Part shown: positions 1 through 7,061 of the stretch, in pieces | Numbering within the stretch: position 1 is the stretch's first letter | Layout: the number at the start of each line of letters is the position of its first letter | NCBI GenBank assembly: GCA_020048295.1 | Contig: JAIFMT010000165.1 | Coordinates: forward strand, 1 to 9,460 | Reading direction: 5' to 3' | Length of the DNA: 9,460 bases | Source of the DNA: Rhodoferax sp. | GTDB lineage: Bacteria; Pseudomonadota; Gammaproteobacteria; Burkholderiales; Burkholderiaceae | Notes under the pieces: generated by a model | Seen by the model: only the letters and a program-made list of their open reading frames with translations | What the model was told of the DNA's origin: nothing | Database searches by the model: none | Translations under genes and position numbers: made by a program

Positions 1-731
1 ACTTGAAGCGTCAGAATCGACTCCGTAGAAACGCCGACCAGTGCTGAAATGGACAAGGCCATTGCGTCCGCAGCCGCGCTACCACTCGCTCCAACTACTG
101 CCACGGGCATACTGGCCGGCGCAAGTTCGGATCGAACAACTGTCGGCACCGGTGCTGCCTGCGATGCCGTGTCTGGCGGTTGGTGTGTCGCCGGCTCAGG
201 CTGTGCATCCGTCGTCATCGCCGGGTGTTGTCCAAGCGGACTGACCTCTTGCACGAAGCCATCACCGGCGGGTTTTACCGGCCAAAGAAAAATCACAATG
301 ATCGCCAACACCAAGGTCAGCATCAGCAACACCGCCGGATTCAGCGCTCGAACCACGGAGACCAACCTGAAACCGGTTTCGGTTGACTTGAAGCGGGCAT
401 TGAGTCCCGCAGCATCCGTTTTGATGGCAGGTGTCTGCAATTGCGGCAAAGCTGCCATCACCGCGCCTGCATCAACTTTCAACACCCGGCACACGCTGAG
501 TGCCAGCGCCCTGACAAATACCATGTCATGCAGCAGGTCGTACCGATCCGACTCCAGTGCTTCGAGCTTTTTTACCGGAACTTTCAAGGTGACGGCCAGC
601 GCAGCAATGTGCAAACCTTGTGCCTCCCGGGCGTTTCGCAACAAGGCACCGGCGGCACTGGTTGCAGCAGGGGCAATGTTCATCCGCGCATCTTTCACCA
701 GATCATCGGGCACGCCAGCCTCCTCACTCAT
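1..731 (-). CDS. rodZ: RodZ-like cytoskeletal/cell-shape protein, HTH + TM + C-terminal domain (3' end cut off)
   Basis: 243 codons are visible; the end lies beyond the left edge. Reading from ATG at 731, residues about 26-95 match the RodZ/HTH_25 helix-turn-helix (LLRNAREAQGLHIAALAVTL, then VFVRALALSVCRVL). One strongly hydrophobic segment follows at about 132-150 (NPAVLLMLTLVLAIIVIFLW), then a Pro/Ala/Thr-rich linker to about 225. The start of the periplasmic beta domain (DUF4115-like) seems to begin near the cut (SILTLQ). In the family the cytoplasmic HTH binds MreB and helps keep rod shape; the protein spans the inner membrane once. The start overlaps the pilF stop by 8 bp (ATGAGTGA), which suggests translational coupling; AAGGGGG lies just upstream. 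In related bacteria ispG usually follows, but that is outside the window. Linker length is typical of betaproteobacteria. An unspecified HTH-membrane regulator is the only alternative. Confidence 0.88.
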   Translation of the reverse strand, partial: MSEEAGVPDDLVKDARMNIAPAATSAAGALLRNAREAQGLHIAALAVTLKVPVKKLEALESDRYDLLHDMVFVRALALSVCRVLKVDAGAVMAALPQLQTPAIKTDAAGLNARFKSTETGFRLVSVVRALNPAVLLMLTLVLAIIVIFLWPVKPAGDGFVQEVSPLGQHPAMTTDAQPEPATHQPPDTASQAAPVPTVVRSELAPASMPVAVVGASGSAAADAMALSISALVGVSTESILTLQ

Positions 732-1548
732 TGAAAGCCCCCTTGCGGTATAAAACGGTCTCGGGTGACTGTGGAAACCTGCGCTCCAGCTGCGTGGCCA
801 ACTGCGCAACAGCTTCGAGGTTGGATAACCGTTTTTCGACCTTGATGCCCAGCCACAGCGACTCGGCATTGGCCAGATCGCTGTTATTGAGACGACGAAT
901 GTAGAACTGCGCCCGCACCAGATCGCCTTTTTTGAACAAGATGTTGGCCAGGTTGTAACCGGTGACCGGATTGCCTGCGTCGTACTCGTAAGACTTCAGA
1001 AGACTCGCTTGGGCTTCGGTCAGCAGACCGGCCCTCTCCTGGCACAGGCCCAGCGCACGCAGTGTCTTGGCTTTTCCAAGATACAGCGGCTCAGTCAGTG
1101 CTTTGTCAAACAAGGCAATGGCTTGTGGATAGGACCCCTGCTGACACTTGAGCCAGCCCAGGTTGTGCATCACGTCCGCATTTCTGGGGGCGATGGCCAA
1201 GGCCTTGTTGAAACTGTCTTCGGCAATCACGTAATCGTTAAGACGCATATAGATCAGTCCACGCAAACTGTAAGCATCCGAAAAAGCCGGGTCAGCGATG
1301 ATGGCTTGCTTGACTTCATCAAGCGCAATGGTGGTTTTGCCTTGCTCAAAATAGCCGATCGCCAGCTCAATGCGGATGCGCGCCCGCTTGCGTTCAGCGG
1401 TCTCATCCGACTCAGTCACCACCTCGGTGCCGCCCGAGCCTGCGGAGGCTGTGCGGCTGGCACATCCGGTGACCGTCAGAAAACCTGACCAAGCCAGCAT
1501 GAACACCAAAGTCCATTGCCACACCCGAATTGCATTCATCGTTTTCAT
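724..1548 (-). CDS. pilF: Type IV pilus biogenesis/stability lipoprotein PilF (PilW), TPR protein
   Basis: 274 aa. The N-terminus is a lipoprotein signal peptide: charged start, hydrophobic stretch 11-24, then lipobox TVTGC with the acylated Cys at 29. After a short Ser/Gly/Glu linker come tetratricopeptide repeats at roughly 56-89, 90-123, 124-157, 160-193 and 194-227, with typical spacing (ELAIGYFEQGKTTIALDEV; DAYSLRGLIYMRLNDYVIAE; ADVMHNLGWLKCQQGSYPQA). PilF in Pseudomonas is an outer-membrane pilotin needed for PilQ secretin multimerisation; a similar role here is inferred from family and synteny. It sits 14 bp after rlmN and overlaps rodZ by 8 bp, so it is almost surely cotranscribed. 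ATG codons at 1548 and 1539 are both possible starts; neither has a strong Shine-Dalgarno and both keep the signal peptide. No other pilus gene is in the window, so a general TPR lipoprotein role cannot be excluded. Confidence 0.88.
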   Translation of the reverse strand: MKTMNAIRVWQWTLVFMLAWSGFLTVTGCASRTASAGSGGTEVVTESDETAERKRARIRIELAIGYFEQGKTTIALDEVKQAIIADPAFSDAYSLRGLIYMRLNDYVIAEDSFNKALAIAPRNADVMHNLGWLKCQQGSYPQAIALFDKALTEPLYLGKAKTLRALGLCQERAGLLTEAQASLLKSYEYDAGNPVTGYNLANILFKKGDLVRAQFYIRRLNNSDLANAESLWLGIKVEKRLSNLEAVAQLATQLERRFPQSPETVLYRKGAFNE

Positions 1549-1562
1549 GACTGTTCAAGCCT

Positions 1563-2714
1563 TCAATGGTTGTTTGCCTGCCGGACAGGCTCGGGCGTTT
1601 GCACCTGCAGCAAAATGGTGCGTTGACGTGCCATGCGCTCGCCCACCCGCGTGCGGTCTTTGACATCGCCGGCCAACTGTCCACATGCAGCATCGATATC
1701 GTCGCCACGGGTTTTTCTGACGGTGGTCGTAATGCCAGCGTCCATCAGGATCTTCGCAAATGTCAGCATTTGTGCCGGCTTTGAGCGCTGCAAACCGGAC
1801 TGCGGAAACGGGTTAAAGCCAATCAGATTGAACTTGCACCACATCTTGCCAGCCCCGTACGCACGAACCAATTGCACCAGCTCCAGCGCATGTTCAGGTT
1901 GGTCGTTGACACCGTCGAGCATGCAATACTCAAAAGTAATGAAATCTCTGGGGGCATGTGCCAGGTAATTAAGACACGCTGGCAACAACTGCTCCAACGG
2001 GTGCTTGATATTGAGCGGCACCAGATAGTCCCGTAGGGCGTTGTTGGGCGCATGCAAGGACACCGCCAGCGCAACCGGACACTCCAGCGCCAACAGATCG
2101 ATTTTTTTGACCAACCCCGAGGTCGAAACCGTCACCCGGCGACGGGACAAGCCATAGCCATGGTCATCAAGCATCATGCGCAACGCTGGAATCAGCGCGG
2201 TGTAATTTTGCAAGGGCTCACCCATGCCCATCATCACGACATTGGAAATCACCCGTTCTTCACACTTAAGATAGGCACGCAAAAAGTGCTCGGCAAACCA
2301 AAGCTGTCCAATGATCTCGCCAGTGGTGAGATTTCGGCTGAAGCCCTGATGACCGGTGGAACAAAACCGGCATCCCATGGCACAGCCGGCCTGGGTGGAA
2401 ATACACAGCGTGCCGCGATCGTCCTCCGGGATGAAGACGGTTTCGACCGCATTGCCACCACCCACATCAAACAACCATTTGATGGTGCCGTCCACAGACA
2501 CATGCTGCGAAACAACGCTCATCGGCGTGATGCAAGCAGAACCCTTGAGTTTTTCACGCAACACCTTGGCGAGATCGGTCATGTCGTCGAATTGCCGGGC
2601 TCCCTTTTGGTGAATCCAGCGAAACAACTGAACCGCACGAAAACGCTTTTCTCCCAGCCGCTCACAAAAAACGGCCAAGCCCTCGAGGTCAAAATCGAGC
2701 AGGTTGACCGTCAT
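1563..2714 (-). CDS. rlmN: 23S rRNA (adenine2503-C2)/tRNA (adenine37-C2) methyltransferase RlmN
   Basis: 383 aa, full length for the family. It is a radical SAM enzyme that makes 2-methyladenosine at A2503 of 23S rRNA and A37 of some tRNAs. The [4Fe-4S]-binding CxxxCxxC is C111, C115, C118 ([11 protein letters not shown]). The methyl-carrying Cys pair of the mechanism is present: C104, seven residues before the cluster as in E. coli, and C344 in [15 protein letters not shown], matching E. coli C355. Other family motifs are [13 protein letters not shown] (159-171), the SAM-contacting VTVSTSGLV region (194-202), [15 protein letters not shown] (219-233) and [13 protein letters not shown] (292-304). 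The N-terminal accessory domain (about 1-90) carries [14 protein letters not shown]. All expected residues are intact, so the enzyme should be active. The start follows ndk by 20 bp with only a weak GGTGG ahead of it; pilF follows after 14 bp. Confidence 0.97.
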   Translation of the reverse strand: MTVNLLDFDLEGLAVFCERLGEKRFRAVQLFRWIHQKGARQFDDMTDLAKVLREKLKGSACITPMSVVSQHVSVDGTIKWLFDVGGGNAVETVFIPEDDRGTLCISTQAGCAMGCRFCSTGHQGFSRNLTTGEIIGQLWFAEHFLRAYLKCEERVISNVVMMGMGEPLQNYTALIPALRMMLDDHGYGLSRRRVTVSTSGLVKKIDLLALECPVALAVSLHAPNNALRDYLVPLNIKHPLEQLLPACLNYLAHAPRDFITFEYCMLDGVNDQPEHALELVQLVRAYGAGKMWCKFNLIGFNPFPQSGLQRSKPAQMLTFAKILMDAGITTTVRKTRGDDIDAACGQLAGDVKDRTRVGERMARQRTILLQVQTPEPVRQANNH

Positions 2715-2734
2715 GCCACCGAGTACGCTTGTAT

Positions 2735-3160
2735 TTAACGTGAATAGACGTTCATACCGGGAAAAAAGAACGCAATCTCCACGGCAGCCGTTTCAGCGGC
2801 ATCGGAACCATGAACTGCATTGGCATCAATGCTGTCGGCAAAGTCGGCGCGAATCGTGCCCGGTGCTGCCTTCTTGGGGTCGGTGGCACCCATCAGCTCG
2901 CGATTTTTCAAAATGGCGTTTTCGCCTTCAAGCGCCTGAATCATGACCGGGCCAGAGATCATGAAATCGACCAGATCCTTGAAGAACGGACGAGCCTTGT
3001 GGACGGCATAGAAGGCTTCAGCATCGCCACGCGACAGGTGCACCATCTTGGCAGCAATCACTTTCAGACCAGCGGCCTCAAAGCGTGCATAAATTTGACC
3101 AATCACGTTCTTGGCAACGGCATCGGGCTTGATGATGGAGAGCGTTTTTTCGATAGACAT
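2735..3160 (-). CDS. ndk: Nucleoside diphosphate kinase
   Basis: 141 aa, the standard length. It transfers the gamma phosphate of NTPs (mostly ATP) to NDPs through a phosphohistidine, balancing NTP and dNTP pools in the cytoplasm. The active-site His is H117 in NAVHGSDA. Other signatures are [16 protein letters not shown] (6-21, K11 and the P-loop-like turn), the Kpn-loop-like region near 90-104 ([18 protein letters not shown], with R104 for phosphate binding), and the C-terminal EIAFFF. Start choice is firm: ATG at 3160 has AAGGA seven bases upstream. The gene is first in the tight set ndk-rlmN-pilF-rodZ and is separated from rluB by 148 bp, so it may have its own promoter there; I could not pick out a convincing one. 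Confidence 0.97.
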   Translation of the reverse strand: MSIEKTLSIIKPDAVAKNVIGQIYARFEAAGLKVIAAKMVHLSRGDAEAFYAVHKARPFFKDLVDFMISGPVMIQALEGENAILKNRELMGATDPKKAAPGTIRADFADSIDANAVHGSDAAETAAVEIAFFFPGMNVYSR

Positions 3161-3163
3161 ATG

Positions 3164-3172
3164 TTTTCCTTA
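3164..3172 (-). promoter_or_regulatory. Ribosome binding site of ndk
   Basis: Minus strand TTAAGGAAA; the AAGGA core lies seven bases before the ATG at 3160. It is one of the clearest Shine-Dalgarno sequences in the window and fixes the ndk start. Confidence 0.7.
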
Positions 3173-3192
3173 AGCTAAAAATGATTTTGGAC

Positions 3193-3213
3193 CTCATGGC
3201 CAAAGCCTATGAG
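3193..3213 (-). other. Leader hairpin upstream of ndk in the rluB-ndk spacer
   Basis: The 148-bp spacer 3161-3308 holds no tRNA or convincing ORF that I can see. Within it, the minus strand reads CTCAT-A-GGC-TTTG-GCC-ATGAG, an 8-bp stem with one bulged A and a 4-base loop. An ATTTTTAG stretch follows about 12 bases later rather than directly, so it is not a standard intrinsic terminator. A second imperfect inverted repeat (GGCAG...CTGCC, 3235-3260) lies nearer to the rluB stop and lacks a T run. They could end or slow rluB transcription, or be part of the ndk 5' UTR. No clear sigma-70 promoter was identified. Confidence 0.35.
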
Positions 3214-3308
3214 TTTAACCTGTACCACGCCGATGGCAGAGGCACCCTAGGCCGCCTGCCAGCAGCGAGCCCCCTTCATGGCAACTGCAGCAGCCCCACC
3301 CGCGCAGA

Positions 3309-4460
3309 TCAACGTGGTTTACCCGGTGGCCGGCGACCGCCGGACGAGCCGGAGCCAGCACCGTGTTTTCTGCCCAGCTCCTGCCGCTGGCGCGAAAAAC
3401 TGTCTGCGCCGATATAGCCAAGCGATGTCTTCATTGGGTCAGGGTGGTTGGCTGCGGGCTGGGCTGACTTGGGCGGTGGGCTGCTGTTGCGCACACCCGG
3501 GCCACGTCCTCGCAGTGGTTTTCCCGGGCCACGGACCGGACGCTTTTCGCCCACAGGCGGGCGCTCATTGCCTGCCGGGGTGGCGCACAAAGTGGCGGCA
3601 CGCGTCAAGGCGCGAATGTCTGCCTCGTCAAGTTCCATCCAGGCACCACGCTTCAAGCCACGCGGCAACACCATGGCACCATAGCGGATGCGAATCAGCC
3701 GGCTCACCGCATGCCCCACAGCCTCCAGCATGCGACGTACCTCGCGGTTACGCCCTTCTGAAATCGTCACCCGGTACCAGCAGTTCGAGCCTTCACCGCC
3801 GCCTTCCTCAATCGACCCAAACTGTGCCATGCCATCGTCGAGCTGTACGCCGGCGAGTAACCTGGCCTTTTCTTCCTGGTTCAAGGCGCCAAGCACGCGC
3901 ACGGCGTATTCCCGCTCTAGCCCGAAACGCGGGTGCATCAGGTTGTTGGCCAACTCGCCCGAACTGGTAAACAACAGCAAACCCTCGGTATTCAAGTCAA
4001 GCCGACCGACCGATTGCCATTTGCCTTGCGTCAATCTGGGTAATTTGCGAAACACCGTGGGGCGGTTTTGCGGGTCGTCGTGGCTTACCACTTCGCCCGC
4101 CGGCTTGTGATACGCAATCACCCGCGCAGGCGGCGGAGCCACCCGAAACCGTATCGGCTTGCCGTTGACCTTGACGTGATCGCCAAACTGCACCCGCTGA
4201 CCAATATGCGCCGGCTCGTTGTTGACAGTGATGCGCCCCTCAAGAATGAGCTGCTCCATCTCCAGCCGCGAACCCATGCCGGCCTGCGCCAACACCTTGT
4301 GCAATTTGGGCGACTCGGGCTGCGGCGGCAAGACCCGCTTTTGAACCGTCTGCTCAGGGGTGGCCTCTTCGGCATCAAATTGCCCGGAGATCACGTCCTC
4401 AAAACGTATTGCCTCGTCCGCGCGTGACTCAGGGCCTGTTACTTGTTCGGTCATGTTCAT
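3309..4460 (-). CDS. rluB: 23S rRNA pseudouridine synthase RluB (pseudouridine 2605) with basic C-terminal tail
   Basis: 383 aa. It isomerises a uridine in helix 93 of 23S rRNA to pseudouridine (U2605 in E. coli). An acidic unstructured N-terminus of about 50 residues precedes an S4 RNA-binding domain (52-99: [21 protein letters not shown] with the [12 protein letters not shown] turn). The RsuA/RluB/E/F-type catalytic domain runs to about 295, with catalytic D155 in [15 protein letters not shown] and the family motif [23 protein letters not shown]. The last ~85 residues are Arg/Gly/Pro-rich low complexity containing a more ordered-looking island [13 protein letters not shown]. The start ATG at 4460 has AGGA in the overlapping scpB stop region; the spacer is only 4 nt, so the second ATG at 4454 (10 nt) is a real alternative. 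It lies 6 bp after scpB, a common pairing. RluE/RluF are less likely given the length and the scpB neighbour. Confidence 0.92.
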   Translation of the reverse strand: MNMTEQVTGPESRADEAIRFEDVISGQFDAEEATPEQTVQKRVLPPQPESPKLHKVLAQAGMGSRLEMEQLILEGRITVNNEPAHIGQRVQFGDHVKVNGKPIRFRVAPPPARVIAYHKPAGEVVSHDDPQNRPTVFRKLPRLTQGKWQSVGRLDLNTEGLLLFTSSGELANNLMHPRFGLEREYAVRVLGALNQEEKARLLAGVQLDDGMAQFGSIEEGGGEGSNCWYRVTISEGRNREVRRMLEAVGHAVSRLIRIRYGAMVLPRGLKRGAWMELDEADIRALTRAATLCATPAGNERPPVGEKRPVRGPGKPLRGRGPGVRNSSPPPKSAQPAANHPDPMKTSLGYIGADSFSRQRQELGRKHGAGSGSSGGRRPPGKPR

Positions 4461-4466
4461 TTTTTC

Positions 4467-5150
4467 CTACAGTGCAGACGCGCCATGGTTTGGCTGCTGG
4501 TCTGGCAATTCACTATCCCAATTCAAGGCAGCACTTTCGCCCGGGTCAGTTGCGGCAGCGCCTGTTCCGCGCGCCGTCAATGCCAAAGCATCAACCGCAT
4601 CATTCAGTCGCATGGCACCGGGTTCGCCGTGTGGCGACTCGGGCACTGCCAGCAGCGGCAACTGGTCCAGCGATGCCAGGCCCAGATCATCCAGAAAATG
4701 CCGGGTGGTGGCAAACAGTGCTGGCCTTCCCACCGTATCGCGGTAACCGATTGACTCTATCCAGCCACGTTCTTCCAATTGCTTGAGGGTCAGCGGATTC
4801 ACCGTGACACCCCGAATGCTCTCAATATCGCCACGCGTCACTGGTTGCTTGTAAGCAATGATGGCCAGTGTCTCCAGCGTCGCCCGGGCATAGCGCGGCG
4901 GTTTTTCCGGGTGCAGCCGATCCAGAAAACTGCGCATTTCCGGCCGGCTTTGAAAACGCCAGCCGGTGGCCACAGCGACCAGTTCCACTCCGCGTTGCGC
5001 CCAGTCTTTCTGCAATTGCGCCAACAGCAGCCGAATCGTATCCAGGCTCACCGCGTCTTCAAGCAGCGTGCGCATGTCACGCAAACCAATCGGCTGCGGC
5101 GAACAAATCAACGCGGTTTCAAGGATGCGCTTGGCATCCAACGTGTTCAT
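4467..5150 (-). CDS. scpB: SMC-ScpA-ScpB complex subunit ScpB (chromosome segregation and condensation)
   Basis: 227 aa. ScpB dimerises and binds the ScpA kleisin to regulate the SMC ATPase that compacts and segregates the chromosome. Two winged-helix domains are visible: about 5-75 ([24 protein letters not shown] ... [16 protein letters not shown]) and about 88-158. The second holds the family signature around residues 92-113 ([22 protein letters not shown]) followed by [28 protein letters not shown]. The C-terminal ~70 residues are Ala/Pro/Asp-rich and probably disordered. ScpA is not adjacent: the upstream gene is rluD, behind a terminator. The ATG at 5150 has no Shine-Dalgarno, but its protein start ([14 protein letters not shown]) fits the family. 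rluB begins 6 bp after the stop, so scpB-rluB probably form one transcript. Confidence 0.93.
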   Translation of the reverse strand: MNTLDAKRILETALICSPQPIGLRDMRTLLEDAVSLDTIRLLLAQLQKDWAQRGVELVAVATGWRFQSRPEMRSFLDRLHPEKPPRYARATLETLAIIAYKQPVTRGDIESIRGVTVNPLTLKQLEERGWIESIGYRDTVGRPALFATTRHFLDDLGLASLDQLPLLAVPESPHGEPGAMRLNDAVDALALTARGTGAAATDPGESAALNWDSELPDQQPNHGASAL

Positions 5151-5165
5151 GAGGTGTCAGATCCG

Positions 5166-5185
5166 AAAAAGCACCCACCGGGTAC
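5166..5185 (-). terminator. Terminator-like hairpin in the scpB leader
   Basis: On the minus strand a 6-bp stem GTACCC/GGGTGC (one T-G wobble) with a 3-base GGT loop is followed directly by TTTTT (5170-5166). It ends 15 bases before the scpB ATG. It has the form of an intrinsic terminator or attenuator, but the stem is short and the loop tight. It could be a back-up for the rluD terminator about 60 bases upstream, or it could act on scpB itself. Structure is read from the sequence; function is inferred. Confidence 0.4.
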
Positions 5186-5243
5186 AAAAAGACAAATAAG
5201 CGGGAAGACGTGATCAAGACCGACAAGAGCTGCGGTGGCACGT

Positions 5244-5267
5244 AAAAAGGCCCGCGACGCGTGCGGG
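5244..5267 (-). terminator. Intrinsic terminator after rluD
   Basis: Directly after the rluD TGA the minus strand reads CCCGC-ACGCGTC-GCGGG, a 5-bp all-GC stem with a 7-base loop, then CC and TTTTT (5248-5244). The stem begins at the base next to the stop codon. This separates rluD from scpB, which therefore should have a promoter of its own; none was convincing in 5151-5243. Confidence 0.6.
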
Positions 5268-6236
5268 TCAAAAACAGCGCGGATTGTACTTGAGACCCCA
5301 CAAGTCCAGCGCCCCAGCAAAATCTTGCGGCAGCGGCGACACAAATGCCAGCATCTCGCCGGTCAGCGGATGATTGAAAGCCAGCCTGACCGCGTGCAAC
5401 GCCTGGCGCTGCATCCCGACAGCAGCCGCACCCCCATACAGCGCATCGGCCACCAGTGGGTGCCCCAGGGCAGCCATGTGAACCCTGATCTGATGCGTGC
5501 GGCCGGTGTGCAGCGTGCAGTGCACCAGACAGCCCAAATCTGTGTGGTCCAGACAGACAAAATCAGTGGCCGCTGTCTTGCCAGCGTGCAAACTCAAATC
5601 AACCACCGCCATGCGCAAGCGGTTGCCCGGGTCGCGACCTATTGCCACCAGATACTGCCGCTTGACATCGCGCGCAGCAATGGCGCGCACCAGCGCATCC
5701 ATCACAGCGCGGGTACGCGCCACCACCATCAAGCCACTGGTGTCCTTGTCGAGCCGGTGAACAATGCCGGCGCGTGGCAAATCGAATGCCCTGGCATCCA
5801 GCCCCAGCAGCCCATTCATCAAGGTGCCGCTCCAGTTACCCGGGGCCGGATGCACCACCAGCCCAGCGGGCTTGTTGATCACCAGCAAATGCGCGTCCTG
5901 AAACACAATGTCCAGCGCCATCGACTCAGCCTTGAAGGACTGGCTTTGCGGGGTTGGGCGCAGCTCGATGCTGGCGCGATCCGTCAATTTGACCTTGGCT
6001 GAAGCCTTTGTCACCGGCCTGTCGTTGACGCAAACCCCACCCAGCTCAATCAGTTGCTGCAGGTAGCTGCGGGAAAACTCGGGCACCAAATCTGCCAGCA
6101 CCCGGTCAAGGCGTTGCTGGTGATGCTCGGGTCCCAATGTGAGAATACGGGTTTCGACCTCGTCTTGCACCCATTCAGCGCCCTCGAAATCTGCCGTGAC
6201 AGGGGGGGTCGATATAATTGTTTCGGTATTTTTCAA
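5268..6236 (-). CDS. rluD: 23S rRNA pseudouridine synthase RluD (pseudouridines 1911/1915/1917)
   Basis: 322 aa from the proposed TTG start. RluD forms three pseudouridines in helix 69 of 23S rRNA. An S4 RNA-binding domain occupies about 35-85 (RLDRVLADLVPEFSRSYLQQLIELGGVCVNDRPVTKASAKV). The catalytic domain follows with D163 in GIVHRLDKDTSGLMVVA, plus VINKPAGLVVHPAPGN, VKRQYLVAIG, TGRTHQIRVHMAALGHPLVADALYGG and the C-terminal HAVRLAFNHPLTGEMLAFVSPLP. Start choice: the frame stays open to an ATG at 6326, but those extra 30 residues are antisense to the bamD signal peptide and look unlike protein. TTG at 6236 has AGGA (6248-6245) eight bases upstream and yields a plausible N-terminus (MKNTETIISTPP). 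GTG at 6170 is a further possibility. The gene ends in its own terminator and is divergent from bamD. RluC is less likely because of the bamD neighbour, which is typical for RluD. Confidence 0.92.
   Translation of the reverse strand: MKNTETIISTPPVTADFEGAEWVQDEVETRILTLGPEHHQQRLDRVLADLVPEFSRSYLQQLIELGGVCVNDRPVTKASAKVKLTDRASIELRPTPQSQSFKAESMALDIVFQDAHLLVINKPAGLVVHPAPGNWSGTLMNGLLGLDARAFDLPRAGIVHRLDKDTSGLMVVARTRAVMDALVRAIAARDVKRQYLVAIGRDPGNRLRMAVVDLSLHAGKTAATDFVCLDHTDLGCLVHCTLHTGRTHQIRVHMAALGHPLVADALYGGAAAVGMQRQALHAVRLAFNHPLTGEMLAFVSPLPQDFAGALDLWGLKYNPRCF
6213..6218 (+). promoter_or_regulatory. Candidate -10 element for bamD
   Basis: A perfect TATAAT sits 24 bases before the proposed bamD ATG, which would put the transcription start near 6225. 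The -35 is poor: GTGACA at 6196-6201 is only 11 bases away and the normally spaced hexamer (tctgcc) does not match. The site lies inside the 5' coding region of rluD. Confidence 0.4.
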
Positions 6237-6241
6237 GAAAG

Positions 6242-7057
6242 ATGTCCTACATGCCCGGTCACAAATTATCAACTGCTGGTCGCCTGGTTTTGGCTTGCAG
6301 TGCCATGTTGTTGGGCGCTTGCTCAACCACCACGCCCGACCCGACCGCCGGCTGGAGCCCCAACAAGATCTACGCTGAAGCCAAAGATGAGCTCAGCGCA
6401 GGTTCGTTCGATAAGGCGGTGCCGCTGTTTGAAAAGCTCGAAGGCCGCGCCGCTGGCACCCCGCTGGCGCAGCAGGCGCAGCTCGACAAAGCCTACGCGC
6501 AGTACAAGAATGGCGAGGCCGTGCTGGCTGTGGCCACGCTGGAGCGCTTCATGAAACTGCATCCAGCCAGCCCGGCAATAGATTACGCGCTGTACCTCAA
6601 GGGCATTGTCAATTTCAACGATGACCTCGGTCTGTTTTCCGCCATCACCCAGCAAGACCTGTCCGAGCGCGACCAGAAGGCAGCCAAAGAGTCGTTTGAA
6701 TCTTTCAAAGAGCTGGTCACACGTTTCCCGGACTCGCGCTACACGCCCGATGCCAGAGCGCGCATGACGTATGTGGTGAATTCACTGGCGCAGTCTGAGG
6801 TGCATGTGGCGCGCTACTACTACGAACGCGGGGCCTATGTGGCAGCAGTCAACCGCGCACAAACAGCCATCAGCGAATACCAGGGTGTTCCGGCGCTTGA
6901 AGAGGCCCTGTTCATCATGGTGAAGTCCTACGAAGCCCTGAACATGCTGCAATTGCGCGACGACACCGCCCGCGTGCTGGAAAAGAGCTACCCGCAAACC
7001 ACCTACCTCAGCCAGGGTTTCAAACCCAAATCGCAGGCCTGGTGGAAATTCTGGTAA
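6242..7057 (+). CDS. bamD: Outer membrane protein assembly factor BamD (ComL), lipoprotein
   Basis: 271 aa. BamD is the essential lipoprotein of the BAM complex that, with BamA, folds beta-barrel proteins into the outer membrane; it is anchored to the periplasmic face. The signal peptide KLSTAGRLVLACSAMLLGAC ends in lipobox LGAC with acylated Cys27. The mature part is made of TPR-like repeats from about 41 (NKIYAEAKDELSAGSFDKAV) with family hallmarks HPASPAIDYALYLKGI (107-122), RDQKAAKESFESFKELVTRFPDSRY and VARYYYERGAYVAAVNR (189-205). The C-terminus KSQAWWKFW is typical for betaproteobacteria. Starts are debatable: TTG 6218, ATG 6242 and ATG 6251 share the frame. AAGAAAG at 6235-6241 is nine bases from 6251 but touches 6242, so 6251 (268 aa) may be the real start; all keep the signal peptide. 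A PP2C gene follows after 4 bp. Confidence 0.95.
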   Translation: MSYMPGHKLSTAGRLVLACSAMLLGACSTTTPDPTAGWSPNKIYAEAKDELSAGSFDKAVPLFEKLEGRAAGTPLAQQAQLDKAYAQYKNGEAVLAVATLERFMKLHPASPAIDYALYLKGIVNFNDDLGLFSAITQQDLSERDQKAAKESFESFKELVTRFPDSRYTPDARARMTYVVNSLAQSEVHVARYYYERGAYVAAVNRAQTAISEYQGVPALEEALFIMVKSYEALNMLQLRDDTARVLEKSYPQTTYLSQGFKPKSQAWWKFW

Positions 7058-7061
7058 CTCC

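Noticed and set aside
49..753. 234-codon plus-strand open frame at the left end
   Set aside because: It is antisense to rodZ, whose minus-strand translation has a clear HTH, membrane segment and linker. The plus-strand translation is Ala/Ser/Thr-rich with no recognisable domain.
2052..2738. 228-codon plus-strand open frame opposite rlmN
   Set aside because: It is antisense to a complete radical SAM enzyme, and its translation is His/Gln/Arg-rich without a domain.
3181..3417. Possible small plus-strand gene in the rluB-ndk spacer
   Set aside because: Its 3' half is antisense to the rluB tail, there is no ribosome binding site, and the product matches nothing I recognise.
5235..6002. 255-codon plus-strand open frame opposite rluD
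   Set aside because: It is antisense to the RluD catalytic domain and His/Gln-rich; it shows no family motif and begins inside the rluD terminator.
6237..6326. 30-residue N-terminal extension of RluD to the ATG at 6326
   Set aside because: It is fully antisense to the bamD start and lipoprotein signal peptide, and the composition is not RluD-like; TTG at 6236 has a well-placed AGGA.
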